A DNA stretch of 64,000 nucleotides from Fasciola hepatica (lineage: Eukaryota; Platyhelminthes; Trematoda; Plagiorchiida; Fasciolidae). Numbering within the stretch: the stretch's first letter is position 1; every line of letters starts with the position of its first letter. The notes below the pieces were generated by a model. It saw only the letters and a program-made list of their open reading frames with translations, did no database searches and was not told the DNA's origin. Below are positions 40,901 through 52,830 of the stretch, piece by piece. Location: assembly GCA_948099385.1 (NCBI GenBank), contig CANUEZ040000191.1:7440001-7504000 (forward strand), written 5' to 3'. The position numbers and the translations under genes were made by a program.

Positions 40901-43900
40901 CGCAAACCGATCCAATCCTATGTTCCATCACTTCTCTATTTATGGGCCTAAGTAAAACCAAGGCATTCCCTTATGAACAATCCCCACACAGATTGCTCAT
41001 ACAATGCAATAGAGCAGTAGCAGAGTACATTTGTATAATATGATTCTCCATGCAGCTTGAACACGGAACTGACCATTGGAAATTATGGAAGCACTGTACA
41101 GCTGTTTGATCCGCTAAGGGAATCATGAGCATTGCACATGGACAGAGCCCACACGGGGACACGAACAAGGTCTGGGGTGAACGATTGTCAGTCGAACACC
41201 CAAACCACAAGGCTATCCGATATGGGTCTCAACGCTTTGTTCAACATATACAATACATGATATAGCACAATCCCCAAATGGGATTCGGCTTTCGCATTGT
41301 CTTTGTTAGGTATCTATATTATTCTCGCACACCGATCCAATCCTATGTTCCATCACTTCTCTATTTATGGGCCTCATTAAAACCAAGGCATTCCCTTATG
41401 AACCATCCCCACACAGATTGCTCATACAATGCAATAGAGCAGTAGCAAAGTAGATTTGTATAATATGATTCTCCATGCAGCTTGAACACTGAACTGACCA
41501 TTGAAAATGATGGAAGCTCTGTACAGCTGTTTGATCCGCTAAGGGAATCATGAGCATTGCACATGGACAGAGCCCACACGGGGACACGAACAAGGGTTGG
41601 GGTGAACGATTGTCAGTCGAACACCCAAACCACAAGGCTATCCGATATGGGTCTCAACGCATTGTTCAACATATACACTACATGATATAGCACAATCCCC
41701 AAATTGGATTCGGCTTTCGCCTTGGCTTTGTTAGGTATCTATATTATTCACGCAAATCGATCCAATCCTATTTTCCATCACTTCTCTATTTATGGGCCTA
41801 AGTAAAACCAAGGCCTTCCCTTATGAACAATCCACACACAGATTGCTCATACAATGCAATAGAGCAGTAGCAGAGTAGATTTGTATAATATGATTCTCCA
41901 TGCAGCTTGAACACTGAACTGACCATTGAAAATGATGGAAGCACTGTACAGCTGTTTGATCCGCTAAGGGAATCATGAGCATTGCACATGGACAGAGCCC
42001 ACACGGGGACACGAACAAGGGTTGGGATGAACGAATGTCAGTCGAACACCCAAACCACAAGGCTATCCGATATGGGTCTCAACGCTTTGTTCAACATATA
42101 CACTACATGATATAGCACAATCCCCAAATAGGATTCCGCTTTCGCTTTGGCTTTTAAGTTATCTATAATATTCTCGCACACCGATCCAATCCTATGTTCC
42201 ATCACTTCTCTATTTATGGGCCTAAGTAAAACCAAGGCATTCCCTTATGAACAATCCCCACACAGATTGCTCATACAATGCAATGGAGCAGTAGCAGAGT
42301 AGATTTGTATAAGATGATTCTCCATGCAGCTTGAACACTGAACTGACCATTGAAAATGATGGAAGCACTGTACAGCTGTTTGATCCGCTAAGGGAATCAT
42401 GAGCATTGCACATGGACAGAGCCCACACGGGGACACGAACAAGGGTTGGGGTGAACGAATGTCAGTCGAACACCCGAACCACAAGGCTATCCGATATGGG
42501 TCTCAACGCTTTGTTCAACATATACAATACATGATATAGCACAATCCCCAAATTGGATTCGGCTTTCGCATTTGCTTTTTTAGGTATCTACATAATTCTC
42601 GCAAACCGATCCAATCCTATGTTCCATCACTTATCTATTTATGGGCCTAAGTAAAACCAGGGCATTCCCTTATGAACAATCCCCACACAGATTGCTCATA
42701 CAATGCAATAGAGCAGTAGCAGAGTAGATTTGTATAATATGATTCTCCATGCAGCTTGAACACTGAACTGACCATTGAAAATGATGGAAGCACTGTACAG
42801 CTGTTTGATCCGCTAAGGGAATCATGAGCATTGCACATGGACAGAGCCCACACGGGGACACCATCAAGGGTTGGGGTGAACGACTGTCAGTCGAACACCC
42901 AAACCACAAGGCTATCCCATATGGGTCTCAAAGCTTTGTTCAACATATACACTACATGATATAGCACAATCCCCAAATTGGATTCGGCTTTCGCTTTCGC
43001 TTTGTAAGTTATCTGTAATATTCTCGCACACCGATCCAATCCTATGTTCCATCACTTCTCTATTTATGGGCCTAAGTAAAACCAAGGCATTCCCTTATGA
43101 ACAATCCCCACACAGATTGCTCATACAATGCAATAGAGCAGTAGCAGAGTAGATTTGTATAATATGATTCTCCATGCAGCTTGAACACTGAACTGACCAT
43201 TGAAAATGATGGAAGCACTGTACAGCTGTTTGATCCGCTAAGGGAATCATGAGCATTGCACATGGACAGAGCCCACGCGGGGACACGAACAAGGGTTGGG
43301 GTGAACGAATGTCAGTCGAACACCCAAACCACAAGGCTATCCGATATGGGTCTGAACGCTTTGTTCAACATATACAATACATGATATAGCACAATCCACA
43401 AATTGGCTTCGGCTTTCGCTTTCACTTTGAACGGTAACAACCAAATTCTCGCACACCGATCCAATCCTATGTTCCATCACTTCTCTATTTATGGGCCTAA
43501 GTAAAACCAAGGCATTCCCTTATGAACAATCCCCACACAGATTGCTCAAACAATGCAATAGAGCAGTAGCAGAGTAGATTTGTATAATATGATTCTCCAT
43601 GCAACTTGAACACTGAACTGACCATTGGAAATGATGGAAGCACTGTACAGCTGTTTGATCCGCTAAGGGAATCATGAGCATTGCACATGGACAGAGCCCA
43701 CACGGGGACACGAACAAGGGTTGGGGTGAACGAATGTCAGTCGAACACCCAAACCACAAGGCTATCCGATATGGGTCTCAACGCTTTGTTCAACATATAC
43801 AATACATGATATAGCACAATCCCCAAATTGGATTCGGCTTTCGCTTTCGCTTTGTAAGTTATCTGTAATATTCTCGCACACCGATCCAATCCTATGTTCC

Positions 43901-44340
43901 ATCACTTCTCTATTTATGGGCCTAAGTAAAACCAAGGCATTCCCTTATGAACAATCCCCACACAGATTGCTCATACAATGCAATAGAGCAGTAGCAGAGT
44001 AGATTTGTATAATATGATTCTCCATGCAGCTTGAACACTGAACTGACCATTGAAAATGATGGAAGCACTGTACAGCTGTTTGATCCGCTAGGGGGATCAT
44101 GAGCATTGCACATGGACAGAGCCCACGCGGGGACACGAACAAGGGTTGGGGTGAACGATTGTCAGTCGAATACCCAAACCACAAGGCTATCCCATATGGG
44201 TCTCAACGCTTTGTTCAACATATACAATACATGATATAGCACAGTCCCCAAATTGGATTCGGTTTTCGCATTGGATTTTTACGGAAACTAATATATACTC
44301 GCACACCGATCCAATCCTATGTTCCATCACTTCTCTATTT
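37968..44340. repeat. Large tandem duplication with offset growing from 7 to 9 monomers
   Basis: Units 90-91 match units 97-98 at 2,974 bp (7 monomers): GTACATTTG with AAATTATGG, then CTCATTAAAACC, GAACCATCCCC and GAAGCTCTGTAC. Unit 93 matches unit 100 at about 7 monomers (CAATGGAGCAGTAGC, CACCCGAACCAC, TTTTTTAGGTATCTACATAA). Unit 95 matches unit 103 at 3,399 bp (8 monomers; CTCAAACAATGC, GCAACTTGAAC). The rare module GGAAACTAATATATACTCGC follows unit 95 (near 40460) and unit 104 (near 44285), 9 monomers apart. Units 102 and 104 share GCCCACGCGGGG. Extra monomers have therefore entered one copy of an originally ~7-mer duplication. Confidence 0.8.
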
Positions 44341-45190
44341 ATGGGCCTAAGTAAAACCAAGGCATTCCCTTATGAACAATCCCCACACAGATTGCTCATA
44401 CAATGCAATAGAGCAGTAGCAGAGTAGATTTGTATAATATGATTCTCCATGCAGCTTGAACACTGAACTGACCATTGAAAATGATGGAAGCACTGTACAG
44501 CTGTTTGATCCGCTAAGGGGATCATGAGCATTGCACATGGACAGAGCCCACGCGGGGACACGAACAAGGGTTGGGGTGAACGATTGTCAGTCGAATACCC
44601 AAACCACAAGGCTATCCCATATGGGTCTCAACGCTTTGTTCAACATATACAATACATGATATAGCACAATCCCCAAATTGGATTCGGCTTTCGCTTTGGC
44701 TTTGAACGGTAACAACCAAATTCTCGCACACCGATCCAATCCTAAGTTCCATCACTTCTCTATTTATGGGCCTGAGTAAAACCAAGGCATTCCCTTATGA
44801 ACAATCCCCACACAGATTGCTCATACAATGCAATAGAGCAGTAGCAGAGTAGATTTGTATAATATGATTCTCCATGCAGCTTGAACACTGAACTGACCAT
44901 TGAAAATTATGGAAGCACTGTACAGCTGTTTGATCCGCTAAGGGAATCATGAGCATTGCACATGGACAGAGCCCACACGGGGACACGAACAAGGGTTGGG
45001 GTGAACGAATGTCAGTCGAACACCCAAACCACGAGTCTATCCGATATGGGTCTCAACGCTTTGTTCAACATATACAATACATGATATAGCACAATCCCCA
45101 AATTGGATTCGGCTTTCGCTTTGGCTTTGAACGGTAACAACCAAATTCTCGCGGACCGATCCAATCCTATGTTCCATCACTTCTCTATTT
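44341..45190. repeat. Satellite units 105-106
   Basis: Unit 105 is almost a copy of unit 104 next to it (GCCCACGCGGGG, CGAATACCCAAACC, CTATCCCATATGG, GGGGATCATGAGC). Unit 106 introduces CCACGAGTCTATCC and the GAACGGTAACAACC module that continues in the next block. No gene is seen. Confidence 0.88.
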
Positions 45191-46888
45191 ATGGGCCTAA
45201 GTAAAACCAAGGCATTCCCTTATGAACAATCCCCACACAGATTGCTCATACAATGCAATAGAGCAGTAGCAGAGTAGATTTGTATAATATGATTCTCCAT
45301 GCAGCTTGACCACTGAACTGACCATTGAAAATGATGGAAGCACTGTACAGCTGTTTGATCCGCTAAGGGAATCATGAGCATTGCACATGGACAGAGCCCA
45401 CACGGGGACACGAACAAGGTCTGGGGTGAACGATTGTCAGTCGAACACCCAAACCACAAGGCTATCCGATATGGGTCTCAACGCTTTGTTCAACATATAC
45501 AATACATGATATAGCACAATCCACAAATTAGATTGGGCTTTCGCAATTTCATTTTAAGTTATCTAAATTATTCACGCACAACGATCCAATCCTATGTTCC
45601 ATCACTTCTCTTTTTATGGGCCTAAGTAAAACCAAGGCATTCCCTTATGAACAATTCCCACACAGATTGCTCATACAATGCAATAGAGCAGTAGCAGAGT
45701 ACATTTGTATAATATGATTCTCCATACAGCTTGAACACTGAACTGACCATTGAAAATGATGGAAGCACTGTACAGCTGTTTGATCCGCCAAGGAATCATG
45801 AGCATTGCACATGGACAGAGCCCACACGGGGACACGAACAAGGGTTGGGGTGAACGAATGTCAGTCGAACACCCAAACCACGAGTCTATCCGATATGGGT
45901 CTCAACGCTTTGTTCAACATATACAATACATGATATAGCACAATCCCCAAATTGGATTCGGCTTTCGCTTTGGCTTTGAACGGTAACAACCAAATTCTCG
46001 CACACCGATCCAATCCTATGTTCCATCACTTCTCTATTTATGGGCCTAAGTAAAACCAAGGCATTCCCTTATGAACAATCCCCACACAGATTGCTCATAC
46101 AATGCAATAGAGCAGTAGCAGAGTAGATTTGTATAATATGATTCTCCATGCAGCTTGAACACTGAACTGACCATTGAAAATGATGGAAGCACTGTACAGC
46201 TGTTTGATCCGCTAAGGGAATCATGAGCATTGCACATGGACAGAGCCCACACGGGGACACGAACAAGGTCTGGGGTGAACGATTGTCAGTCGAACACCCA
46301 AACCACAAGGCTATCCGATATGGGTCTCAACGCTTTGTTCAACATATACAATACATGATATAGCACAATCCACAAATTAGATTGGGCTTTCGCAATTTCA
46401 TTTTAAGTTATCTAAATTATTCACGCACACCGATCCAATCCTATGTTCCATCACTTCTCTATTTATGGGCCTAAGTAAAACCAAGGCATTCCCTTATGAA
46501 CAATCCCCACACAGATTGCTCATACAATGCAATAGAGCAGTAGCAGAGTAGATTTGTATAATATGATTCTCCATACAGCTTGAACACTGAACTGACCATT
46601 GAAAATGATGGAAGCACTGTACAGCTGTTTGATCCGCCAAGGAATCATGAGCATTGCACATGGACAGAGCCCACACGGGGACACGAACAAGGGTTGGGGT
46701 GAACGAATGTCAGTCGAACACCCAAACCACGAGTCTATCCGATATGGGTCTCAACGCTTTGTTCAACATATACAATACATGATATAGCACAATCCCCAAA
46801 TTGGATTCGGCTTTCGCTTTGGCTTTGAACGGTAACAACCAAATTCTCGCACACCGATCCAATCCTATGTTCCATCACTTCTCTATTT
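45191..46888. repeat. Duplicated 2-mer (2 x 849 bp)
   Basis: Units 107-108 (45191-46039) correspond to units 109-110 (46040-46888). The first unit of each pair has ACAAGGTCTGGGG and ends with the unusual module TTAGATTGGGCTTTCGC and TTCATTTTAAGTTATC. The second has TCCATACAGC, GATCCGCCAAGGAATC and CCACGAGTCTATCC. Only a few substitutions separate the copies. The CGCCAAGG variant is also one base shorter than the usual CGCTAAGGG. Confidence 0.9.
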
Positions 46889-47312
46889 ATGGGCCTAAGT
46901 AAAACCAAGGCATTCCCTTATGAACAATCCCCACACAGATTGCTCATACAATGCAATAGAGCAGTAGCAGAGTAGATTTGTATAATATGATTCTCCATGC
47001 AGCTTGAACACTGAACTGACCATTGAAAATGATGGAAGCACTGTACAGCTGTTTGATCCGCCAAGGAATCATGAGCATTGCACATGGACAGAGCCCACAC
47101 GGGGACACGAACAAGGGTTGGGGTGAACGAATGTCAGTCGAACACCCAAACCACAAGGCTATCCGATATGGGTCTGAACGCTTTAATCAACATATACAAT
47201 ACATGATATAGCACAATCCCCAAATTGGATTCGGCTTTCGCTTTGGCTTTGAACGGTAACAATCTAATTCTCGCACACCGATCCAATCCTATGTTCCATC
47301 ACTTCTCTATTT
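46889..47312. repeat. Satellite unit 111, sharing its core with unit 121
   Basis: This 424 bp unit has GATCCGCCAAGGAATC like its left neighbours but also CGCTTTAATCAACATATAC (near 47180), which I see only once more, in unit 121 (near 51421), 4,243 bp or 10 monomers away. The two units end with different variable modules. Confidence 0.85.
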
Positions 47313-49008
47313 ATGGGCCTAAGTAAAACCAAGGCATTCCCTTATGAACAATCCCCACACAGATTGCTCATACAATGCAATAGAGCAGTAGCAGAGTAGA
47401 TTTGTATAATATGATTCTCCATGCAGCTTGAACACTGAACTGACCATTGAAAATGATGGAAGCACTGTACAGCTGTTTGATGCGCTAAGGGAATCATGAG
47501 CATTGCACATGGACAGAGCCCACACGGGGACACGAAGAAGTGTTGGGGTGAAGGATTGTCAGTCGAACACCCAAACCACAAGGCTATCCGATATGGGTCT
47601 CAACGCTTTGTTCAACATATACAATACATGATATAGCAAAATCCCCAAATTGGATTCGGCTTTCGCTTTGGCTTTCTACGGTGGCAATCAAATTCTCGCA
47701 CACCGATCCAATCCTATGTTCCATCACTTCTCTATTTATGGGCCTAAGTAAAACCAAGGCATTCCCTTATGAACAATCCACACAGAATTCTCATACAATG
47801 CAATAGAGCAGTAGCAGAGTAGATTTGTATAATATGATTCTCCATACAGCTTGAACACTGAACTGACCATTGAAAATTATGGAAGCACCGTACAGCTGTT
47901 TGATCCGCTAAGGGAATCATGAGCATTGCACATGGACGGAGCCCACACGGGGACACGAACAAGGGTTGGGGTCAACGAATGTCAGTCGAACACCCAAACC
48001 ACAAGGCTATCCGATATGGGTCTCAACGCTTTGTTCAACATTTACAATACATGATATAGCACAATCCCCAAATTGGATTCGGCTTTCGCTTTGGCTTTGA
48101 ACGGTAACAACCAAATTCTCGCGCACCGATCCAATCCTATGTTCCATCACTTCTCTATTTATGGGCCTAAGTAAAACCAAGGCATTCCCTTATGAACAAT
48201 CCCCACACAGATTGCTCATACAATGCAATATAGCAGTAGCAGAGTACATTTGTATAATATGATTCTCCATGCAGCTTGAACACTGAACTGACCATTGAAA
48301 ATGATGGAAGCACTGTACAGCTGTTTGATGCGCTAAGGGAATCATGAGCATTGCACATGGACAGAGCCCACACGGGGACACGACCAAGGGTTGGGGTGAA
48401 GGATTGTCAGTCGAACACCCAAACCACAAGGCTATCCGATATGGGTCTCAACGCTTTGTTCAACATATACAATACATGATATAGCAAAATCCCCAAATTG
48501 GATTCGGCTTTCGCTTTGGCTTTCTACGGTGGCAATCAAATTCTCGCACACCGATCCAATCCTATGTTCCATCACTTCTCCATTTATGGGCCTAAGTAAA
48601 ACCAAGGCATTCCCTTATGAACAATCCTCACAGAATTCTCATACAATGCAATAGAGCAGTAGCAGAGTAGATTTGTATAATATGATTCTCCATACAGCTT
48701 GAACACTGAACTGACCATTGAAAATTATGGAAGCACCGTACAGCTGTTTGATCCGCTAAGGGAATCATGAGCATTGCACATGGACAGAGCCCACACGGGG
48801 ACACGAACAAGGGTTGGGGTCAACGAATGTCAGTCGAACACCCAAACCACAAGGCTATCCGATATGGGTCTCAACGCTTTGTTCAACATTTACAATACAT
48901 GATATAGCACAATCCCCAAATTGGATTCGGCTTTCGCTTTGGCTTTGAACGGTAACAATCAAATTGGCGCACACCGATCCAATCCTATGTTCCATCACTT
49001 CTCTATTT
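47313..49008. repeat. Duplicated 2-mer (2 x 848 bp)
   Basis: Units 112-113 (47313-48160) correspond to units 114-115 (48161-49008). The first of each pair has TTTGATGCGCTAAGG, GTGAAGGATTGTC, ATAGCAAAATCC and the TCTACGGTGGCAATC module. The second has a shortened start (CACAGAATTCTCAT), GAAGCACCGTACAG, GGGGTCAACGAATG and CAACATTTACAATAC. The copies differ at a few sites, such as AATCCACACAG versus AATCCTCACAG. Confidence 0.9.
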
Positions 49009-52000
49009 ATGGGCCTAAGTAAAACCAAGGCATTCCCTTATGAACAATCCCCACACAGATTGCTCATACAATGCAATAGAGCAGTAGCAGAGTAGATTTG
49101 TATAATATGATTCTCCATGCAGTTTGAACACTGAACTGACCATTGGAAATTATGGAAGCACTGTACAGCTGTTTGATCCGCTAAGGGAATCATGAGCATT
49201 GCACATGGACGGAGCCCACACGGGGACACGAACAAGGGTTGGGCTGAACGAATGTCAGTCGAATACCCAAACCACATGGCCATCTGACATGGCTCTCAAC
49301 GCTTTGTTCAACATATACAATACATGATATAGCACAATCCCCAAATTGGATTCGGCTTTCGCCTTCGCTTTGAACGGAAACAACCAAATTCTCGCACACC
49401 GATCCAATCCTACGTTCCATCACTTCTCTATTTATGGGCCTAAGTAAAACCAAGGCATTCCCTTATGAACAATCCCCACACAGATTGCTCATACAATGCA
49501 ATAGAGCAGTAGCAGAGTAGATTTGTATAATATGATTCTCCATGCAGCTTGAACACTGAACTGACCATTGAAAATGATGGAAGCACTGTACAGCTGTCTG
49601 ATCCGCTAAGGGAATCATGAGCATTGCACATGGACAGAGCCCACACGGGGACACGAACAAGGGTTGGGGTGAACGAATGTCAGTCGAACACCCAAACCAC
49701 AAGGCTATCCGATATGGGTCTGAACGCTTTGTTCAACATATACAATACATGATATAGCACAATCCCCAAATTGGATTCGGCTTTCGAGTTCGCTTTGAAC
49801 GGTAACAACCAAATTCTCGCACACCGATCCAATCCCATGTTCCATCACTTCTCTATTTATGGGCCTAAGTAAAACCAAGGCATTCCCTTATGAACAATCC
49901 CCACACAGATTGCTCATACAATGCAATAGAGCAGTAGCAGAGTAGATTTGTATAATATGATTCTCCATGCAGCTTGAACACTGAACTGACCATTGAAAAT
50001 GATGGAAGCACTGTACAGCTGTTTGATCCGCTAAGGGAATCATGAGCATTGCACATGGACAGAGCCCACACGAGGACACGAACAAGGGTTTGGGTGAACG
50101 ATTGTCACTCGAACATCCAAACCACAAGGCTATCCGATATGGGTCTCAACGCCTTGTTCAACATATACAATACATGATATAGCACAATCCCCAAATTGGA
50201 TTCGGCTTTCGCTTTGGCTTTGAACGGTAACAACCAAATTCTCGCACACCGATCCAATCCTATGTTCCATCACTTCTCTATTTATGGGCCTAAGTAAAAC
50301 CAAGGCATTCCCTTATGAACAATCCACACAGAATGCTCATACAATGCAATAGAGCAGTAGCAGAGTAGATTTGTATAATATGATTCTCCATGCAGCTTGA
50401 ACACTGAACTGACCATTGAAAATGATGGAAGCACTGTACAGCTGTTTGATCCGCTAAGGGAATCATGAGCATTGCACATGGACAGAGCCCACACGGGGAC
50501 ACGAACAAGGGTTGGGGTGAACGATTGTCAGTCGAACACCCAAAGCACAAGGCCATCTGACATGGCTCTCAACGCTTTGTTCAACATATACAATACATGA
50601 TATAGCACAATCCCCAAATTGGATTCGGCTTTCGCTTTTGCTTTGAACGGTAACAATCAAATTGTCGCACACCGATCAAATCCTATGTTCCATCACTTCT
50701 CTATTTATGGGCCTAAGTAAAACCAAGGCATTCCCTTATGAACAATCCCCACACAGATTGCTCATACAATGCAATAGAGCAGTAGCAGAGTAGATTTGTA
50801 TAATATGATTCTCCATGCAGCTTGAACACTGAACTGACCATTGAAAATGATGGAAGCACTGTACAGCTGTTTGATCGGCTAAGGGAATCATGAGCATTGC
50901 ACATGGACGGAGCCCACACGGGGACACGATCAAGGGTTGGGGTGAACGACTGTCAGTTGAACACCCAAACCACTAGGCTATCCGATATGGGTCTGAACGC
51001 TTTGTTCAACATATACAATACAGGATATAGCACAATCCCCAAATTGGCTTCGGCTTTCGCTTTCGCTTTGAACGGTAACAACCAAATTCTCGCACACCGA
51101 TCCAATCCCATGTTCCATCACTTCTCTATTTATGGGCCTAAGTAAAACCAAGGCATTCCCTTATGAACAATCCCCACACAGATTGCTCATACAATGCAAT
51201 AGAGCAGTAGCAGAGTAGATTTGTATAATATGATTCTCCATGCAGCTTGAACACTGAACTGACCATTGAAAATGATGGAAGCACTGTACAGCTGTTTGAT
51301 CCGCCAAGGAATCATGAGCATTGCACATGGACAGAGCCCACACGGGGACACGAACAAGGGTTGGGGTGAACGAATGTCAGTCGAACACCCAAACCACAAG
51401 GCTATCCGATATGGGTCTGAACGCTTTAATCAACATATACACTACATGATATAGCACAATCCCCAAATTGGCTTCGGTTTTCGCATTGGCTTTTTACGGT
51501 AACAATCAAATTTTCGCACACCGATCCAATCCTATGTTCCATCACTTCTCTATTTATGGGCCTAATTAAAACCAAGGCATTCCCTTATGAACAGTCTCCA
51601 CACAGATTGCTCATACAATGCAATAGAGCAGTAGCAGAGTAGATTTGTATAATATGATTCTCCATGCAGCTTGAACACTGAACTGACCATTGAAAATTCA
51701 GGAAGCACTGTACAGCTGTTTGATCCGCTAAGGGAATCATGAGCATTGCACATGGACAGAGCCCACACGAGGACACGAACAAGGGTTGGGGTGAACGATT
51801 GTCAGTCGAACACCCAAACCACAAGGCTATCCCATATGGGTCTCAATGCCTTGTTCAACATATACAATACATGATATAGCACAATCCCCAAATTGGCTTC
51901 GGCTTTCGCTTTCGCTTTGAACGGTAACAACCAAATTCTCGCACACCGATCCAATCCTATGTCCCATCACTTCTCTATTTATGGGCCTAAGTAAAACCAA

Positions 52001-52830
52001 GGCATTCCCTTATGAACAATCCCCACACAGATTGCTCATACAATGCAATAGAGCAGTAGCAGAGTAGATTTGTATAATATGATTCTCCATGCAGCTTGAA
52101 CACTGAACTGACCATTGAAAATTATGGAAGCACTGTACAGCTGTTTGATCCGCTAAGGGAATCATGAGCATTGCACATGGACAGAGCCCACACGGGGACA
52201 CGAACAAGGGTTGGGGTGAACGATTTTCAGTCGAACACCCAAACCACAAGGCTATCCGATATGGGTCTGAACGCTTTGTTCAACATATACAATACATGAT
52301 ATAGCAAAATCCACAAATTGGATTCGGCTTTCGCTTTGGCTTTGAACGGTGACAATCAAATTGTCGCACACCGATCCAATCCTATGTTCCATCACTTCTC
52401 TATTTATGGGCCTAAGTAAAACCAAGGCATTCCCTTATGAACAATCCACACACAGATTGCTCATACAATGCAATAGAGCAGTAGCAGAGTAGATTTGTAT
52501 AATATGATTCTCCATGCAGCTTGAACACTGAACTGACCATTGAAAATGATGGAAGCACTGTACAGCTGTTTGATCCGCTAAGGGAATCATGAGCATTGCA
52601 CATGGACAGAGCCCACACGGGGACACGAACAAGGGTTGGGGTGAACGATTGCCAGTCGAACACCCAAACCACTAGGCTATCCGATATGGGTCTGAACGCT
52701 TTGTTCAACATATACAATACATGATATAGCACAATCCCCAAATTGGATTCGGCTTTCGCTTTCGCTTTGAACGGTAACAACCAAATTCTCGCACACCGAT
52801 CCAATCCCATGTTCCATCACTTCTCTATTT
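49009..52830. repeat. Satellite units 116-124, mixed
   Basis: Nine monomers. Units 116 and 119 share the rare block GGCCATCTGACATGGCTC at 49278 and 50551, three monomers apart. Unit 119 also has the short start AATCCACACAGAATGC. Units 120 and 124 share CCACTAGGCTATCC. Unit 121 shares its core with unit 111. The module GGTGACAATCAAATTGTCGC after unit 123 (near 52350) reappears after units 134 and 138. No gene is seen. Confidence 0.88.
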
